From CAYRTD01 sp964426915 (lineage in GTDB: Bacteria; Bacteroidota; Bacteroidia; Bacteroidales; GCA-2748055), in assembly GCA_964426915.1 (NCBI GenBank), contig CAYRTD010000023.1:1-37963 (forward strand): DNA of 37,963 bases, given 5' to 3'. Below the pieces are notes generated by a model, which saw only the letters and a program-made list of their open reading frames with translations, searched no databases and was not told where the DNA came from. Both the position numbers and the translations under genes were made by a program. Shown one piece after another: positions 8,809-17,259 of the stretch (positions within the stretch are counted from its first letter, which is position 1; the number at the start of each line of letters is the position of its first letter).

Positions 8809-9543
8809 AATTAAAGTATATCTTAAGACATAATAAAAGAACCTCACATTTCCTATAAGGTATCTTTTCCACATTCTGCGGGGTTCAAGTAACAGCCTGA
8901 ATAACCACTCCATATATATTTTTCTCATTAACAAAGGAGCTCTTGGTATTTCCCCGGCCAGAAAATCGAGAATTGCCCCTCCACAGATTATAATATCAAC
9001 ATTTTTGAGCTTCGTTTTGTTTAGGGAAGTCCATAATTCCTGTTTCGGCACTCCCATTCCAATAACCAGAATCTTCGCGCCGGAAGAATTTATTTCCTGT
9101 ATGATTTCTTTTTCTTCCTTATCATCAAAATAGCCCGAGTGATAACCTAATACGGGTAAACCCGGAAACATTGACATTGTTCGTTCAGCAGCTTTGACGG
9201 ATACCGATTCCTTTCCTCCAAAGAAATAAACGCCGGCATCACTTTTCGAAGAAATTTCCAATATTTCTGGTATTAAATCGGTACCGTTAAGGTTATCATG
9301 AAAGCGAATGGATGTAAAAAAGGAGGCAATTTTAAGACCAATACCATCATTTAAAAGCAGATCTGCCTCATTAACTGCCTGCAGGTATTCATGATTTTTT
9401 TGTGCTATATTGAAGCAATGTGCATTAATGAAAAATATAACCAGTCTCTCTTCCGAGTTAAGATAATGCTTACAGATCTGTAAGACTTCCTTCTTCCTCA
9501 ATACATTCATTTTCAAGTTAAAAAAGGAGCTCTTTGACATCAT
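8791..9543 (-). CDS. WecG/TagA/CpsF family (GT26) glycosyltransferase
   Basis: This 250-aa GT26 enzyme shows all main family blocks: FFINAHCFNIAQ (37-48), the catalytic-region LLLNDGIGL (62-70, Asp66), NLNGTDLIPEIL (84-95), VYFFGGKE (105-112), LGYHSGYF, ILVIGMGVPKQELW (158-171), CGGAILDFLAGEIPRAP and WLFRLLLEPRRMWKRYL. Characterised relatives (TagA, WecG) add ManNAc or ManNAcA to undecaprenyl-diphosphate-GlcNAc, the second step of glycan assembly. The WecB gene at 35.1 kb makes UDP-ManNAc, so ManNAc transfer is a reasonable inference; CpsF-like relatives use other sugars. The final codons encode VCP followed by TAA and come from the right end of repeat element A, so the native C-terminus may have been altered by that element. 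ATG-ATG at the start leaves one residue of uncertainty. Confidence 0.93.
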   Translation of the reverse strand: MMSKSSFFNLKMNVLRKKEVLQICKHYLNSEERLVIFFINAHCFNIAQKNHEYLQAVNEADLLLNDGIGLKIASFFTSIRFHDNLNGTDLIPEILEISSKSDAGVYFFGGKESVSVKAAERTMSMFPGLPVLGYHSGYFDDKEEKEIIQEINSSGAKILVIGMGVPKQELWTSLNKTKLKNVDIIICGGAILDFLAGEIPRAPLLMRKIYMEWLFRLLLEPRRMWKRYLIGNVRFFYYVLRYTLIRRVCP

Positions 9544-9809
9544 ATGTATAAATTTTAATAGGTCTATTTCTTATGTTCGAATGTGGGACATATACAATAA
9601 AAAAAACTATATCCGGGATACAAGCCTGAGGGCATAAATTTACAACAAAATCACTTCAGGAATTATCTTGACTAAACATTTGCATTAAAAAAAGAAATGG
9701 TCATTCTCACAACCATAGCAGTCTTATCGTCCGGTTGTTCGTATTTCAAATGACCAGACAAAAAAACCAAAAACACATTCTTTGGAGAAAAAATAAAATA
9801 AGAAAAAAT

Positions 9810-10778
9810 TTATTTAGAGCAATAATTATATAACGAAGGAGAATTCTTTTTAAATTCAACCACAAAATCTTCCTTATTGTATTCTGAAATACCCTTAAGA
9901 AATCCTTTGCTCCAGAAGTAAAGCCCGGAAGTAAACAGTCCGATAGAAGATAAAAATCCAATAATATTTTTACTTCCGGAGGTAAACACCCTGTTCAGGA
10001 TCCTGATCATTTTCAGGGATAGAAAAAATGGAAAGAAGAAATAGGCTAATATATTTTGGTAATAGATATTATCGTATGTCGACCTTCTGTATATGTAAAT
10101 ATATTTACCCAATAATACCTGGTTATTGAAATAATGCTGTTTTTCTTCCCTGAAAATATGTGAGACAGAGATATCCGGAATAAACATAATTTGTTCATAT
10201 TTACTTACCTCCAGTCCGAATAATGTATCTTCTGACGCCCGGATAACAGGTATTCCTCCCACTTTTTGAAAAAGACTCTTATCACAAAAAAGATTGCAAA
10301 AAGGTAAAAACTTCTTTTTTCTGGGCTTCCCTGAATCAATATATTCATTAAACTCCAAATAATACTGAGCCTTTGCTATTTTTTTTGACTTTTGGAACTC
10401 AGGGATCCGGTAACTACCTCCTCCCACTTTAATCCCCGAATCATAATTTTTGATTATAGTTTCAACCCAATTCCCGGCAGGGACAGCATCTGAGTCAATA
10501 AAACATAATAGGTCTGTATTTGCATATTTAACACCTATATTTCGCTGAATAGCAGGCATAACCCTCACACCAGAGGTTAAAACAGTTATTTTACTGTTCT
10601 TTTTAAATTCATCTAACTGCTTTAAAGACTCCTCATTGTCAGAAGAATCGACAATAATTATTTTTTCAATACTATTATAAAAGCTTTGATTTTGTAGACC
10701 TTCAATAGTAAATCCAAGGGTCTTATGAGAATTATAAGTAGGAATTATAATTGTGGCCTTCGTTAATGTCACGTTCAT
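9810..10778 (-). CDS. Membrane-associated GT2 family glycosyltransferase
   Basis: This 322-aa protein has a GT2 catalytic domain: ATIIIPTYNSHKTL (8-21), IIIVDSSDNEE (40-50), the metal-binding IDSDAVPAGNW (94-104) and an acceptor-side motif SEDTLFGLEVS. The C-terminal third (about 245-300, ILAYFFFPFFLSLKMI and IIGFLSSIGLFTSGLYFW) is hydrophobic and looks like one or two membrane helices, a layout seen in GT2 enzymes acting on lipid-linked acceptors. It stands alone between gaps of 266 and 293 bp, so it is probably an individually acquired or individually transcribed gene rather than part of a tight operon. The sugar transferred is unknown. Confidence 0.92.
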   Translation of the reverse strand: MNVTLTKATIIIPTYNSHKTLGFTIEGLQNQSFYNSIEKIIIVDSSDNEESLKQLDEFKKNSKITVLTSGVRVMPAIQRNIGVKYANTDLLCFIDSDAVPAGNWVETIIKNYDSGIKVGGGSYRIPEFQKSKKIAKAQYYLEFNEYIDSGKPRKKKFLPFCNLFCDKSLFQKVGGIPVIRASEDTLFGLEVSKYEQIMFIPDISVSHIFREEKQHYFNNQVLLGKYIYIYRRSTYDNIYYQNILAYFFFPFFLSLKMIRILNRVFTSGSKNIIGFLSSIGLFTSGLYFWSKGFLKGISEYNKEDFVVEFKKNSPSLYNYCSK

Positions 10779-11071
10779 ATTTACTTAAGAAATTATTAAA
10801 ACATCCGGTAATCGTTAATGTAATAAACGGAAATAAATAAATATTAGTTTCAGTATTAATCATAAATTCTGATTATTATCTTCCTTTATTCATACATAAG
10901 GCCTAAACGAGCAAGCGAGGGCGTCAAAAAAGTAATAATCTTTTTAAAAGAACTTACAACCTGAAAGTAAGCCAAAACTAAAAAACACTTATTAGTCCCC
11001 AGCAAATAGTTTGCGATAAACAAAAAACAACTGGAGGATTGGCACCTTTAAATAAAAGAGTTACATGTAAG

Positions 11072-12094
11072 TCAACCTCCGGGCTTTGAAGAACAATTGC
11101 TTCCATAGTCTGCTTTCAGATCCCAATATTCACCAATTTTATAATCAAAATCTGCGGGTTCAAACCTTGCCAATCCAGAAGCGGGATAATGTGTAAATTC
11201 TCCAAAAAATATTTCCTCATCACAATTGTAGAGATCAATTCTTACGAAATCGAAATCCTTTGAGATCTTTTCAGCTATTTTTATCATCTCATTCAATTTG
11301 GAAGGCTTGTTAATACTTGTGCTCACATTTTTGTAACCAGGCCTGTAGAAAGGCAACAAATTCCATTCGGTGTCATAATATCCTGACAGACTGGTCTGAC
11401 CAAAGCGATTTAATGAAGCACGAATGAATTTACACTTCCCATGAAAACATGAAAACTTATAGTCTAATGGGAGTTCTCCGTTTTTGGTCTCCAGAAGTTT
11501 CTCCACAATAATCTTTCTTTTAATATTTTTATATGCCCATTCATTGGTATAAAAACCGTAATTGTTTTTCAGCCATATTTTACAATGCTTTATTATATCT
11601 TCCGGTGAAGCTTCCTTATTGTTTTTAATAATAAGATGCATCCGGCTACCGTGATTGGGTTTTATAACGTATTTTTCCGGCAATTCATCAAATGGAATTT
11701 CCTCGGGATTATCCGTTGCGTAATACAGGGGGATCAATAGTTTATTGGCTTCAGCTTCTCCAAGGAGGTTTTTCAGATGTGATCTTACCTTGTACTTATC
11801 GGCCGTTACAGTAAGAAGGGGGTTTCTGTCAAAAAGCTTTTTCCATATTATTTTTTCGTTATAGCTCTGGGGTGAGTCCAGGTTTAAATCATATAACAGC
11901 TTATCACGAAACTCCTTCTTAATTCTCTTGTAATTTTGAAGTTTATCAATGTATGTTTTAAAGTCTGAATAGTGATAATTAATGAACGGAGGCAGATAAC
12001 TCATAAAAGTTTTTTTGTCTTTTATGTATTCAGCTCCCTGAGAAATGACCTTGATATTTGTATCGGAGGTCATATTAAGGTTACTTTTCTCCAT
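11072..12094 (-). CDS. TupA-like ATP-grasp protein
   Basis: This 340-aa protein matches the TupA-like ATP-grasp family. Landmarks are the leader YNEKIIWKKLFDRNPLLTVTADKYKVR (78-104), EKYVIKPNHGS (140-150, ATP-contacting Lys/glycine-type strand), RKIIVEKLL (193-201), DYKFSCFHGKCKFI (211-224) and the C-terminal metal/ATP segment DFDFVRIDLYNCDEEIFFGEFTHYPASG. ATP-grasp enzymes join a carboxylate to an amine or thiol through an acylphosphate. TupA is known from teichuronopeptide synthesis in Bacillus, and relatives are frequent in polysaccharide clusters. The role here is inferred: attaching an amino acid or similar amine to a sugar carboxylate, or joining amino acids. It stands alone with a 293-bp gap downstream and a 214-bp gap upstream. 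Confidence 0.88.
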   Translation of the reverse strand: MEKSNLNMTSDTNIKVISQGAEYIKDKKTFMSYLPPFINYHYSDFKTYIDKLQNYKRIKKEFRDKLLYDLNLDSPQSYNEKIIWKKLFDRNPLLTVTADKYKVRSHLKNLLGEAEANKLLIPLYYATDNPEEIPFDELPEKYVIKPNHGSRMHLIIKNNKEASPEDIIKHCKIWLKNNYGFYTNEWAYKNIKRKIIVEKLLETKNGELPLDYKFSCFHGKCKFIRASLNRFGQTSLSGYYDTEWNLLPFYRPGYKNVSTSINKPSKLNEMIKIAEKISKDFDFVRIDLYNCDEEIFFGEFTHYPASGLARFEPADFDYKIGEYWDLKADYGSNCSSKPGG

Positions 12095-12161
12095 TATTTT
12101 TTTTGAATTTTGTTTTGACCATAAGCAAATGATTTGCCTCTTTTTGTTAGTTCCCTAAATA

Positions 12162-12258
12162 GTGCCTGTCAATAGAGTCGAGAGTCTGGATCATAACCGA
12201 GTCCGCCAAATGGCGGTGAGCTCAGCGAAGCTAATGTTCGAGATCAAGCCTGCCCCCG
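12162..12258. repeat. Dispersed structured repeat, element B
   Basis: This intergenic segment shares words with the other copies: CTGTCAATAGAGTC and GTCTGGATCATAA match the right half of element C (read on the minus strand), and CTAATGTTCGAGATCAAG (12231-12248) matches the right end of element A (minus strand) with one difference. It also contains a tight palindrome, CCGCCAAATGGCGG, at 12203-12216. It lies in the 214-bp gap between the GT4 and TupA-like genes. The mixture of blocks from A and C suggests a degraded or composite copy. No ORF. Confidence 0.6.
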
Positions 12259-12308
12259 TTCTTTTACAGGGTCGCGCAAAAATTTTCATAGGATAACATC
12301 TTGTTCTA

Positions 12309-13481
12309 TTATGTTTCTCGTCCCGTCCCGGCAGTGCCACCGGGATATAAGTCATCAAATATTTTTTTCATACTTTCTCCCCAAATATCCCAGTTTAATC
12401 GACTTTCATAATATTTTCGGCTCGACTTAATTAAACTGTAATATTTTTCATCCGAATTAAATATGTCTATTATCATATCACCATAAGCAATGAAATCTGA
12501 TTCGTATCTCAGCGCATAGCCATTGATGCCGTCTTTTACAACTTCAGTCACACCACCTGTATCTCTGGTAATAACCGGTAAGCCATAAGCTGAGGACTCG
12601 TTAAATGCTATGGCCACACATTCTGCCCGTGTCGGAAGCAACATAAAATCAGAATTGAGCATAATTTTATCGAAATGCTCAATTCCCTCTTTTGTGTTTT
12701 TATCCACATAATGTATGAGCTCCACATCTTCGTCTATAAATTCCTCAGGAGGTGAACAACCAATCGCCACCAGTTTTACAGCTATGCCTTTAGACCGGAT
12801 ATAGGTCATGGTTCTATAAGCAATATCATATCCCTTCCTGTACCATTCCTGGCCTATGAAAAGTAAACGGCATATATCTGTTTTATTCTTGTTTGATATT
12901 ATTTCCCAGTCAGGGACTTTATCTATATTAGCTCCCCTGGGCCTGATAAATATCTGTTCCGGAGAATAATGATAGTCGTTAATTACTGAAGAAGCGGCCC
13001 ACTGCGAGGTGCAAATAATAATAGAGGCATTTTTAATGGCTTTTTGTTCAATAATGTTACTTTCCTTTATAGAAAAACCGAATATATTAGAATATTCCGG
13101 ATAGTAATTATGAACTAATTTGAAAGTGGCATCCGTCGAATATATTAATGGTATTTTCGTTTTAAGATAAGCTATTTCGCAGGATGATTTATCTGCATAA
13201 ACAAAATCATAATCTCCTTGTTTAAGCTTTTTAGAAAAAATTCTTGCATATACTTTTGCAATAAGGATACTATGGTCTGCATTATATTTTTTTTTTGAAA
13301 TCCGTTTTAATATGCGAGAGGCTTTAATGATAATCGTTATTATAATGCTATTAACCGGCCCAAGATGATGTATTTCTCCGCAGTGTTTTTCAAGAGCAAT
13401 TGACTGATAATAATAAACACCGGAAGACTCTTTTTTATCCGCAGGATTTTTAGATGTAAGATAGGCAATTTTGTATTGCAT
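12309..13481 (-). CDS. GT4 family glycosyltransferase
   Basis: This 390-aa GT-B fold enzyme belongs to family GT4 (retaining). The start is at the first Rossmann strand, MQYKIAYLTSKNPADKKESSG, where the SG-rich loop is typical. The second Rossmann domain begins near residue 203 (ICRLLFIGQEWYRKGYDIA), and the signature E-x7-E is intact as AECVAIAFNE (Glu287 and Glu295), followed by SSAYGLPVITRDTGG and VKDGINGYAL. Donor binding is at the C-terminal domain. It lies 62 bp downstream of a GT2 gene, with which it is probably co-transcribed, and is followed by the gap carrying repeat element B. Donor and acceptor are unknown. Confidence 0.93.
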   Translation of the reverse strand: MQYKIAYLTSKNPADKKESSGVYYYQSIALEKHCGEIHHLGPVNSIIITIIIKASRILKRISKKKYNADHSILIAKVYARIFSKKLKQGDYDFVYADKSSCEIAYLKTKIPLIYSTDATFKLVHNYYPEYSNIFGFSIKESNIIEQKAIKNASIIICTSQWAASSVINDYHYSPEQIFIRPRGANIDKVPDWEIISNKNKTDICRLLFIGQEWYRKGYDIAYRTMTYIRSKGIAVKLVAIGCSPPEEFIDEDVELIHYVDKNTKEGIEHFDKIMLNSDFMLLPTRAECVAIAFNESSAYGLPVITRDTGGVTEVVKDGINGYALRYESDFIAYGDMIIDIFNSDEKYYSLIKSSRKYYESRLNWDIWGESMKKIFDDLYPGGTAGTGRET

Positions 13482-13543
13482 TATTTATTATTTGATGCGC
13501 CGAATATTAAAAGATATTTTCCATATACTAACCATTAAAAGAA

Positions 13544-14458
13544 CTAACCAGAGTGTTTATGAACTCCAAAAATACCGAGGAACTTCCATTTAAAAAAACC
13601 TCCCGTATATTTAAAATACTTTTTTGCAAGTTCGAAAAAAGCCAGGGGAGATTGGGCATGTTTGCGATAAAAAAGAATGTCTTTTTTAATATTAAAATTA
13701 GATTTAATATCTGTTAAGGACCTGTATAATAGCTTTATACTTCCTCCGTGTATTAAACCGGTATTGCTGATATCATTATATATTATCATTTCAGGATCTA
13801 CAAGAAGTCTAAATCCCGCCTTTTTTGCCCGGAAGGTAAAATCGCTGTCCCCGTGATACTGGGGGAATTTTTTTTCATCAAGATATCCGATCGTTTTATA
13901 AACATCTGCCGGGATAAGTGTTCCCATACCCGGAAACCAGTCAACATCAACAATCTTATGGTAAATATCTCCGTCCTTTTCCTTTTCTGCGAAATTTTTT
14001 CGCCTGCCGTTCCGCGGATTAAAAACTCCTCCCATACCCCAGATAATATCCGAATTAATCACAAATATTTTGGACCCGATAATTGTGTTATTATCTGAAT
14101 GTTTCATATGATGAAATATACGCGAAAAATAATTTTGATCTGCTTCAATATCATTATTCCACCATAGGATGAAATCCGTTTCAAATTCTTCAATAGCATA
14201 GCTGGAAGCAACATTTATACCTCCACTCCACCAAAGATTACCATCCCCTTTAAGGATAACAACTTCAGGATAATGTTCTTTAACCCATCCGGATGTTCCA
14301 TCTTTTGAATTATCATCGCTGATAATTATTCTAACCTGATCCCCTGCATCATTGTAATGTTCCAGAAGTGTTTTCAGATTTTTAAGGCATTTTTTTGTGT
14401 AATCCAAGCCATTAAAAACCGGAATAAGTATAGCAAGCTTTTGATGATTTTTACTCAT
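13544..14458 (-). CDS. GT2 family glycosyltransferase (rhamnosyltransferase-like)
   Basis: I place the start at the ATG at 14456-14458, giving 304 aa. It is preceded by a purine-rich GAGGAAAAGA, and a -7 promoter box lies at 14482-14489, which would place transcription initiation inside a longer reading that begins at 14479. Motifs: LAILIPVFNGLDYTKKC (8-24), IIISDDNSKDGT (44-55), GNLWWSGGIN (73-82) and LWWNNDIEA (98-106), where NND stands at the usual DxD position; WFPGMGTLIPADV and QYHGDSDFTFRAKKAG follow. The NLWWSGGxN/WNND combination is typical of the RfbF/WcaA-type rhamnosyltransferase subgroup of GT2, but substrate assignment is inference. It is the promoter-proximal gene of the leftward block. 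Confidence 0.91.
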   Translation of the reverse strand: MSKNHQKLAILIPVFNGLDYTKKCLKNLKTLLEHYNDAGDQVRIIISDDNSKDGTSGWVKEHYPEVVILKGDGNLWWSGGINVASSYAIEEFETDFILWWNNDIEADQNYFSRIFHHMKHSDNNTIIGSKIFVINSDIIWGMGGVFNPRNGRRKNFAEKEKDGDIYHKIVDVDWFPGMGTLIPADVYKTIGYLDEKKFPQYHGDSDFTFRAKKAGFRLLVDPEMIIYNDISNTGLIHGGSIKLLYRSLTDIKSNFNIKKDILFYRKHAQSPLAFFELAKKYFKYTGGFFKWKFLGIFGVHKHSG

Positions 14459-14481
14459 TCTTTTCCTCTGTTTGAACAACT

Positions 14482-14489
14482 CAAATATA
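14482..14489 (-). promoter_or_regulatory. Putative -7 box for the leftward GT block
   Basis: The minus strand reads TATATTTG, an exact match to the Bacteroidota consensus TAnnTTTG. It lies 23 bp upstream of the preferred start of the GT2 gene. No clear -33 TTG was found at 17-23 bp, so the call is tentative. It argues against the upstream in-frame ATG at 14479, which would precede the transcript. Confidence 0.45.
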
Positions 14490-14518
14490 AAACAATAATA
14501 TCAACTTTATTTCCACTC

Positions 14519-14557
14519 TACTCTATCGACAGACTTTTTAGTGTCTGAAAAATTCGG
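14519..14557. repeat. Possible fragment of the dispersed repeat (element E)
   Basis: Between the divergent GT2 and beta-helix genes, the minus strand reads CTGTCGATAGAGT, one base from CTGTCAATAGAGT of element B. Next to it the plus strand has CAGAC and GTCTG facing each other around an AT-rich loop, as in the other copies. The match is short, and the region may simply be a fragment or chance. Confidence 0.25.
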
Positions 14558-14626
14558 ATATTATTTATATTGTTTATAAATAACTCCATTCATCCAACAT
14601 AAAATCACTTTCGACGTAATAAATAT

Positions 14627-14634
14627 TAGTTTTG
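14627..14634 (+). promoter_or_regulatory. Putative -7 box for the beta-helix protein gene
   Basis: TAGTTTTG matches TAnnTTTG and lies 36 bp upstream of the ATG at 14671, a normal distance. A -33 element is not clear. Together with the box at 14482-14489 it would make this a divergent promoter region. Confidence 0.4.
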
Positions 14635-14670
14635 TCAAAATTATTTTTAATACTTTTAATTTGACTATTT

Positions 14671-17070
14671 ATGAGAAAGGTTTGTGCTGAATTATTTACC
14701 TTTTTGTTTTTAATCATATTTCCTTACAACATTATAGCCCAGTTACATACGATTTACGACCGTGATCTTTTATCCCGCTTTGAGGAAGGAAAAAAATCGT
14801 ATAATGTTCCGGACATAACTCATAAGGAATATTCATCAGTGATTTATATAGATCCGTCAAAATCCACGAATGGTAATGGCACTATTGATAGTCCTTTGAA
14901 TACCTGGCCTTCTGAGCTCAATAGCAATACTGCTTATTTACAAAAAAGCGGAACAAAATATGACAAAGATATAAATAAACAATCAAATGATTACATCTTA
15001 ATTGGTGCTTACGGAAAAGGGGAAAGGCCAATAATTGCCAGCAGCCTGATTTTAACCGGTAAAGAAACTGTAGTGAGGGAAATAAGTATTCCGGATAACG
15101 AACTTAGAATAGGGAAATGGCCATATACAGATGTGGAAAATTGCTGGGTATATGATTGTGAAATTAAAGCACTATCTGTATTTACTTCTGAGACAAAAAT
15201 AATCGGAAATATAATTCATAATTCTGGTACCGATGGTCTATGGACCTCCGGTTCCACTTTTGGGAATTATAACAGAAATATTGAGATTGCCTACAACCAC
15301 ATTTATGATGTAAACATGCATTGGTACCCTGGTGCAACAGAATCAGAAGCTCCGGGGGATGGCATTCAGGCAGAAGCTTCAGGATTTATCCATATACACC
15401 ACAACCTCATTGACCGTACTTCTACCGGCTCCAAATTTTGTATTATCATAGGTCATCAGGATGCAGCTCCTCTGGATGCACTGGTGGAACATAATGTTCT
15501 GTACAGCCCGAAGAAAACTGAAAACGAAGGTGCTTTTATTTACATTAAAGATAACGTCGATGCAGTCATCAGGTATAATAAATTTATCGATATAGAAAAT
15601 GATGGTCTGATAGCCATTTGGGCATATGTGCCAACAGAAATTTACGGAAACCTCATGGTAGGAGTAAAAAGAGATTTCCCCCCCAAAGCCAGGGCTTATC
15701 ATAACACCTGTGTAAATGTCGCTAAACCTTTTGCTCATGTCGAATTTATTGAAAACAACATTCTTACTACGGAAACATCCGGCACAAAAGGAAATAATAT
15801 GTATATCGATAAAGCTGGTTTAACGAATTTATTTGTAGACCCGCATAATGGGGATTTCAGGTTAAAAAAAGGAAGCCCTGCAATCGGGGCTGGAAATTTC
15901 ATCAAAAATTGGGAGAAAGATATGCACGGGGTATCAGTCAGCAACAAAAGAATTGACATGGGTGCCTTTGTATATTCCGATGATTCTGCTAACTCTGATG
16001 ACTCTGATAATCCTGTTGACTCTGATGGTTCTGACGATTCTGAGGGTTCTGAGGGTTCTGACGAATCTGAGGGTTCTGATAGTTCTGAAGATGTTTATTC
16101 GAACAGCGCTCCAATAGCCAGGGCAGGAAATGATCAGGTAGTTTCATCCGGCAGCACTGTCAGTCTCGACGCATCGGGCTCTTCTGATCCTGATAATGAT
16201 GAGCTTTCATTCAGGTGGACTACTGATGATACCCGGATTGTGTTTTCAGATCCATATAATCCGGTAACCAATTTTTATGCACCTGTAGTGTCGGAACCAA
16301 CAGTATTTAGTATAACATTGCAAGTCACTGATCCGGGAAATGCCTCCTCCAGGGATAAAGTCATGGTAACTATACAACCTGAACTTTTTTTTAGGGAAGG
16401 AAAGAAGCTTAATATCGCCAGAGTTATAGCCAGTGACCATGATGGGAATCTTCCGGAAAACACTGTGGATGGAGATATGTCCACTCGTTGGTCTGCGGAA
16501 GGAAATCAATGGATTAAATACAATCTTACGGCCGACTCAGTTTATTACATAAAAACAGCATGGTATAAAGGAGATCAACGGATAAACAATTTCGATGTCG
16601 AAGTTTCGGAGGATAATATAACCTGGAAAACTGCACTGTCCGATGCTGCTACCAGCGGAAAAACAGAATCTTTTCAGACCTTTAGGTTCGAAGAATCTAA
16701 AGCAAACTATTTAAGGATAAAAGCAAATGGAAATACACAAAACGACTGGAACTCCCTTCTTGAAATTGAAGTATATGGAGTGCCTTCGCAAAAAAATAAT
16801 AACATTCCTGAAACTGTTCCTGAAGATATAATCATTTACCCTAACCCTGCTTATAATAGTATTACTATTGATCTCTCAAATATTGAACATCATGAATCCA
16901 TGATTCATATAGTGAGCCTTAATGGTCAAATTGTGGCCTCGCATTACATTGATGAAATTAATTCAACAATTAACCTGGACATCTCTTCACTCAAATCAGG
17001 AATTTATTTGTTGAGATTATTGGATTATGATAATGACTCTCTCATTACAAAACGTTTTGTTAAAAGGTAA
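14671..17070 (+). CDS. T9SS-exported beta-helix protein with PKD and F5/8C domains
   Basis: This 799-aa protein has a signal peptide at 1-23 (hydrophobic FTFLFLIIFPYNIIAQ). A right-handed parallel beta-helix region spans about 50-430 (repeated short strands such as IHIHHNLIDRTS and IRYNKFIDIEND). An acidic Ser-Asp/Glu linker follows (about 436-476), then a PKD domain (about 480-566, ARAGNDQVVSSGSTVSLDAS), an F5/8 type C (discoidin) domain (about 575-705, NTVDGDMSTRWSAEG) and a T9SS type A sorting domain (about 722-799, YPNPAYNSITIDLS to the basic end). Beta-helix proteins of this build are often polysaccharide lyases or hydrolases, but no catalytic set could be assigned. It is expected to be exported through T9SS to the cell surface. 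Its place between two GT blocks suggests action on the polymer made here. Confidence 0.9.
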   Translation: MRKVCAELFTFLFLIIFPYNIIAQLHTIYDRDLLSRFEEGKKSYNVPDITHKEYSSVIYIDPSKSTNGNGTIDSPLNTWPSELNSNTAYLQKSGTKYDKDINKQSNDYILIGAYGKGERPIIASSLILTGKETVVREISIPDNELRIGKWPYTDVENCWVYDCEIKALSVFTSETKIIGNIIHNSGTDGLWTSGSTFGNYNRNIEIAYNHIYDVNMHWYPGATESEAPGDGIQAEASGFIHIHHNLIDRTSTGSKFCIIIGHQDAAPLDALVEHNVLYSPKKTENEGAFIYIKDNVDAVIRYNKFIDIENDGLIAIWAYVPTEIYGNLMVGVKRDFPPKARAYHNTCVNVAKPFAHVEFIENNILTTETSGTKGNNMYIDKAGLTNLFVDPHNGDFRLKKGSPAIGAGNFIKNWEKDMHGVSVSNKRIDMGAFVYSDDSANSDDSDNPVDSDGSDDSEGSEGSDESEGSDSSEDVYSNSAPIARAGNDQVVSSGSTVSLDASGSSDPDNDELSFRWTTDDTRIVFSDPYNPVTNFYAPVVSEPTVFSITLQVTDPGNASSRDKVMVTIQPELFFREGKKLNIARVIASDHDGNLPENTVDGDMSTRWSAEGNQWIKYNLTADSVYYIKTAWYKGDQRINNFDVEVSEDNITWKTALSDAATSGKTESFQTFRFEESKANYLRIKANGNTQNDWNSLLEIEVYGVPSQKNNNIPETVPEDIIIYPNPAYNSITIDLSNIEHHESMIHIVSLNGQIVASHYIDEINSTINLDISSLKSGIYLLRLLDYDNDSLITKRFVKR
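15976..16092 (+). repeat. Ser-Asp/Glu coding microrepeat (TCTGAy/GGTTCTGA-type)
   Basis: Within the beta-helix gene, 6- and 9-bp units built from TCTGAT, TCTGAC and GGTTCTGAG recur and encode a linker of alternating Ser and acidic residues (SDDSDN, SEGSEGSDESEGS). Such tracts are flexible, acidic spacers and are prone to length change by slippage in multiples of three bases. Confidence 0.75.
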
Positions 17071-17092
17071 TTTTATTTGAATTATACCTAAG

Positions 17093-17127
17093 AAATTCTC
17101 ATTTTTGCTTTTTAAATGAGGAAATTT
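17093..17127 (+). terminator. Possible hairpin after the beta-helix gene
   Basis: A 7-bp stem (CTCATTT 17098-17104 with AAATGAG 17114-17120) extends by five A/T pairs across a two-base bulge. It is 23 bp past the stop codon. There is no clean T-run after it, so termination is uncertain; it could equally be a processing or stability hairpin. Confidence 0.25.
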
Positions 17128-17259
17128 GTTCATGAGTCTTAAGATTAAGAATTCCTAATAAACGAAAGTTTTATATTATTCTTATTCAATATTCATTTGT
17201 GCAAAACGTTTATTAAAAATCATTTGCTTAAATATTAAAATATTACCCAACAAGAATAA

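Noticed and set aside
9544..9809. Possible promoter or small RNA between the GT26 and GT2 genes
   Set aside because: No TAnnTTTG match on the minus strand and no clear hairpin were found.
10779..11071. Possible decayed gene or RNA in the gap before the GT2 gene
   Set aside because: A GC-richer patch (around 10903-10930) and a small GCAAA/TTTGC palindrome (near 10999-11012) were seen, but no frame, fold or match to the repeat family could be supported.
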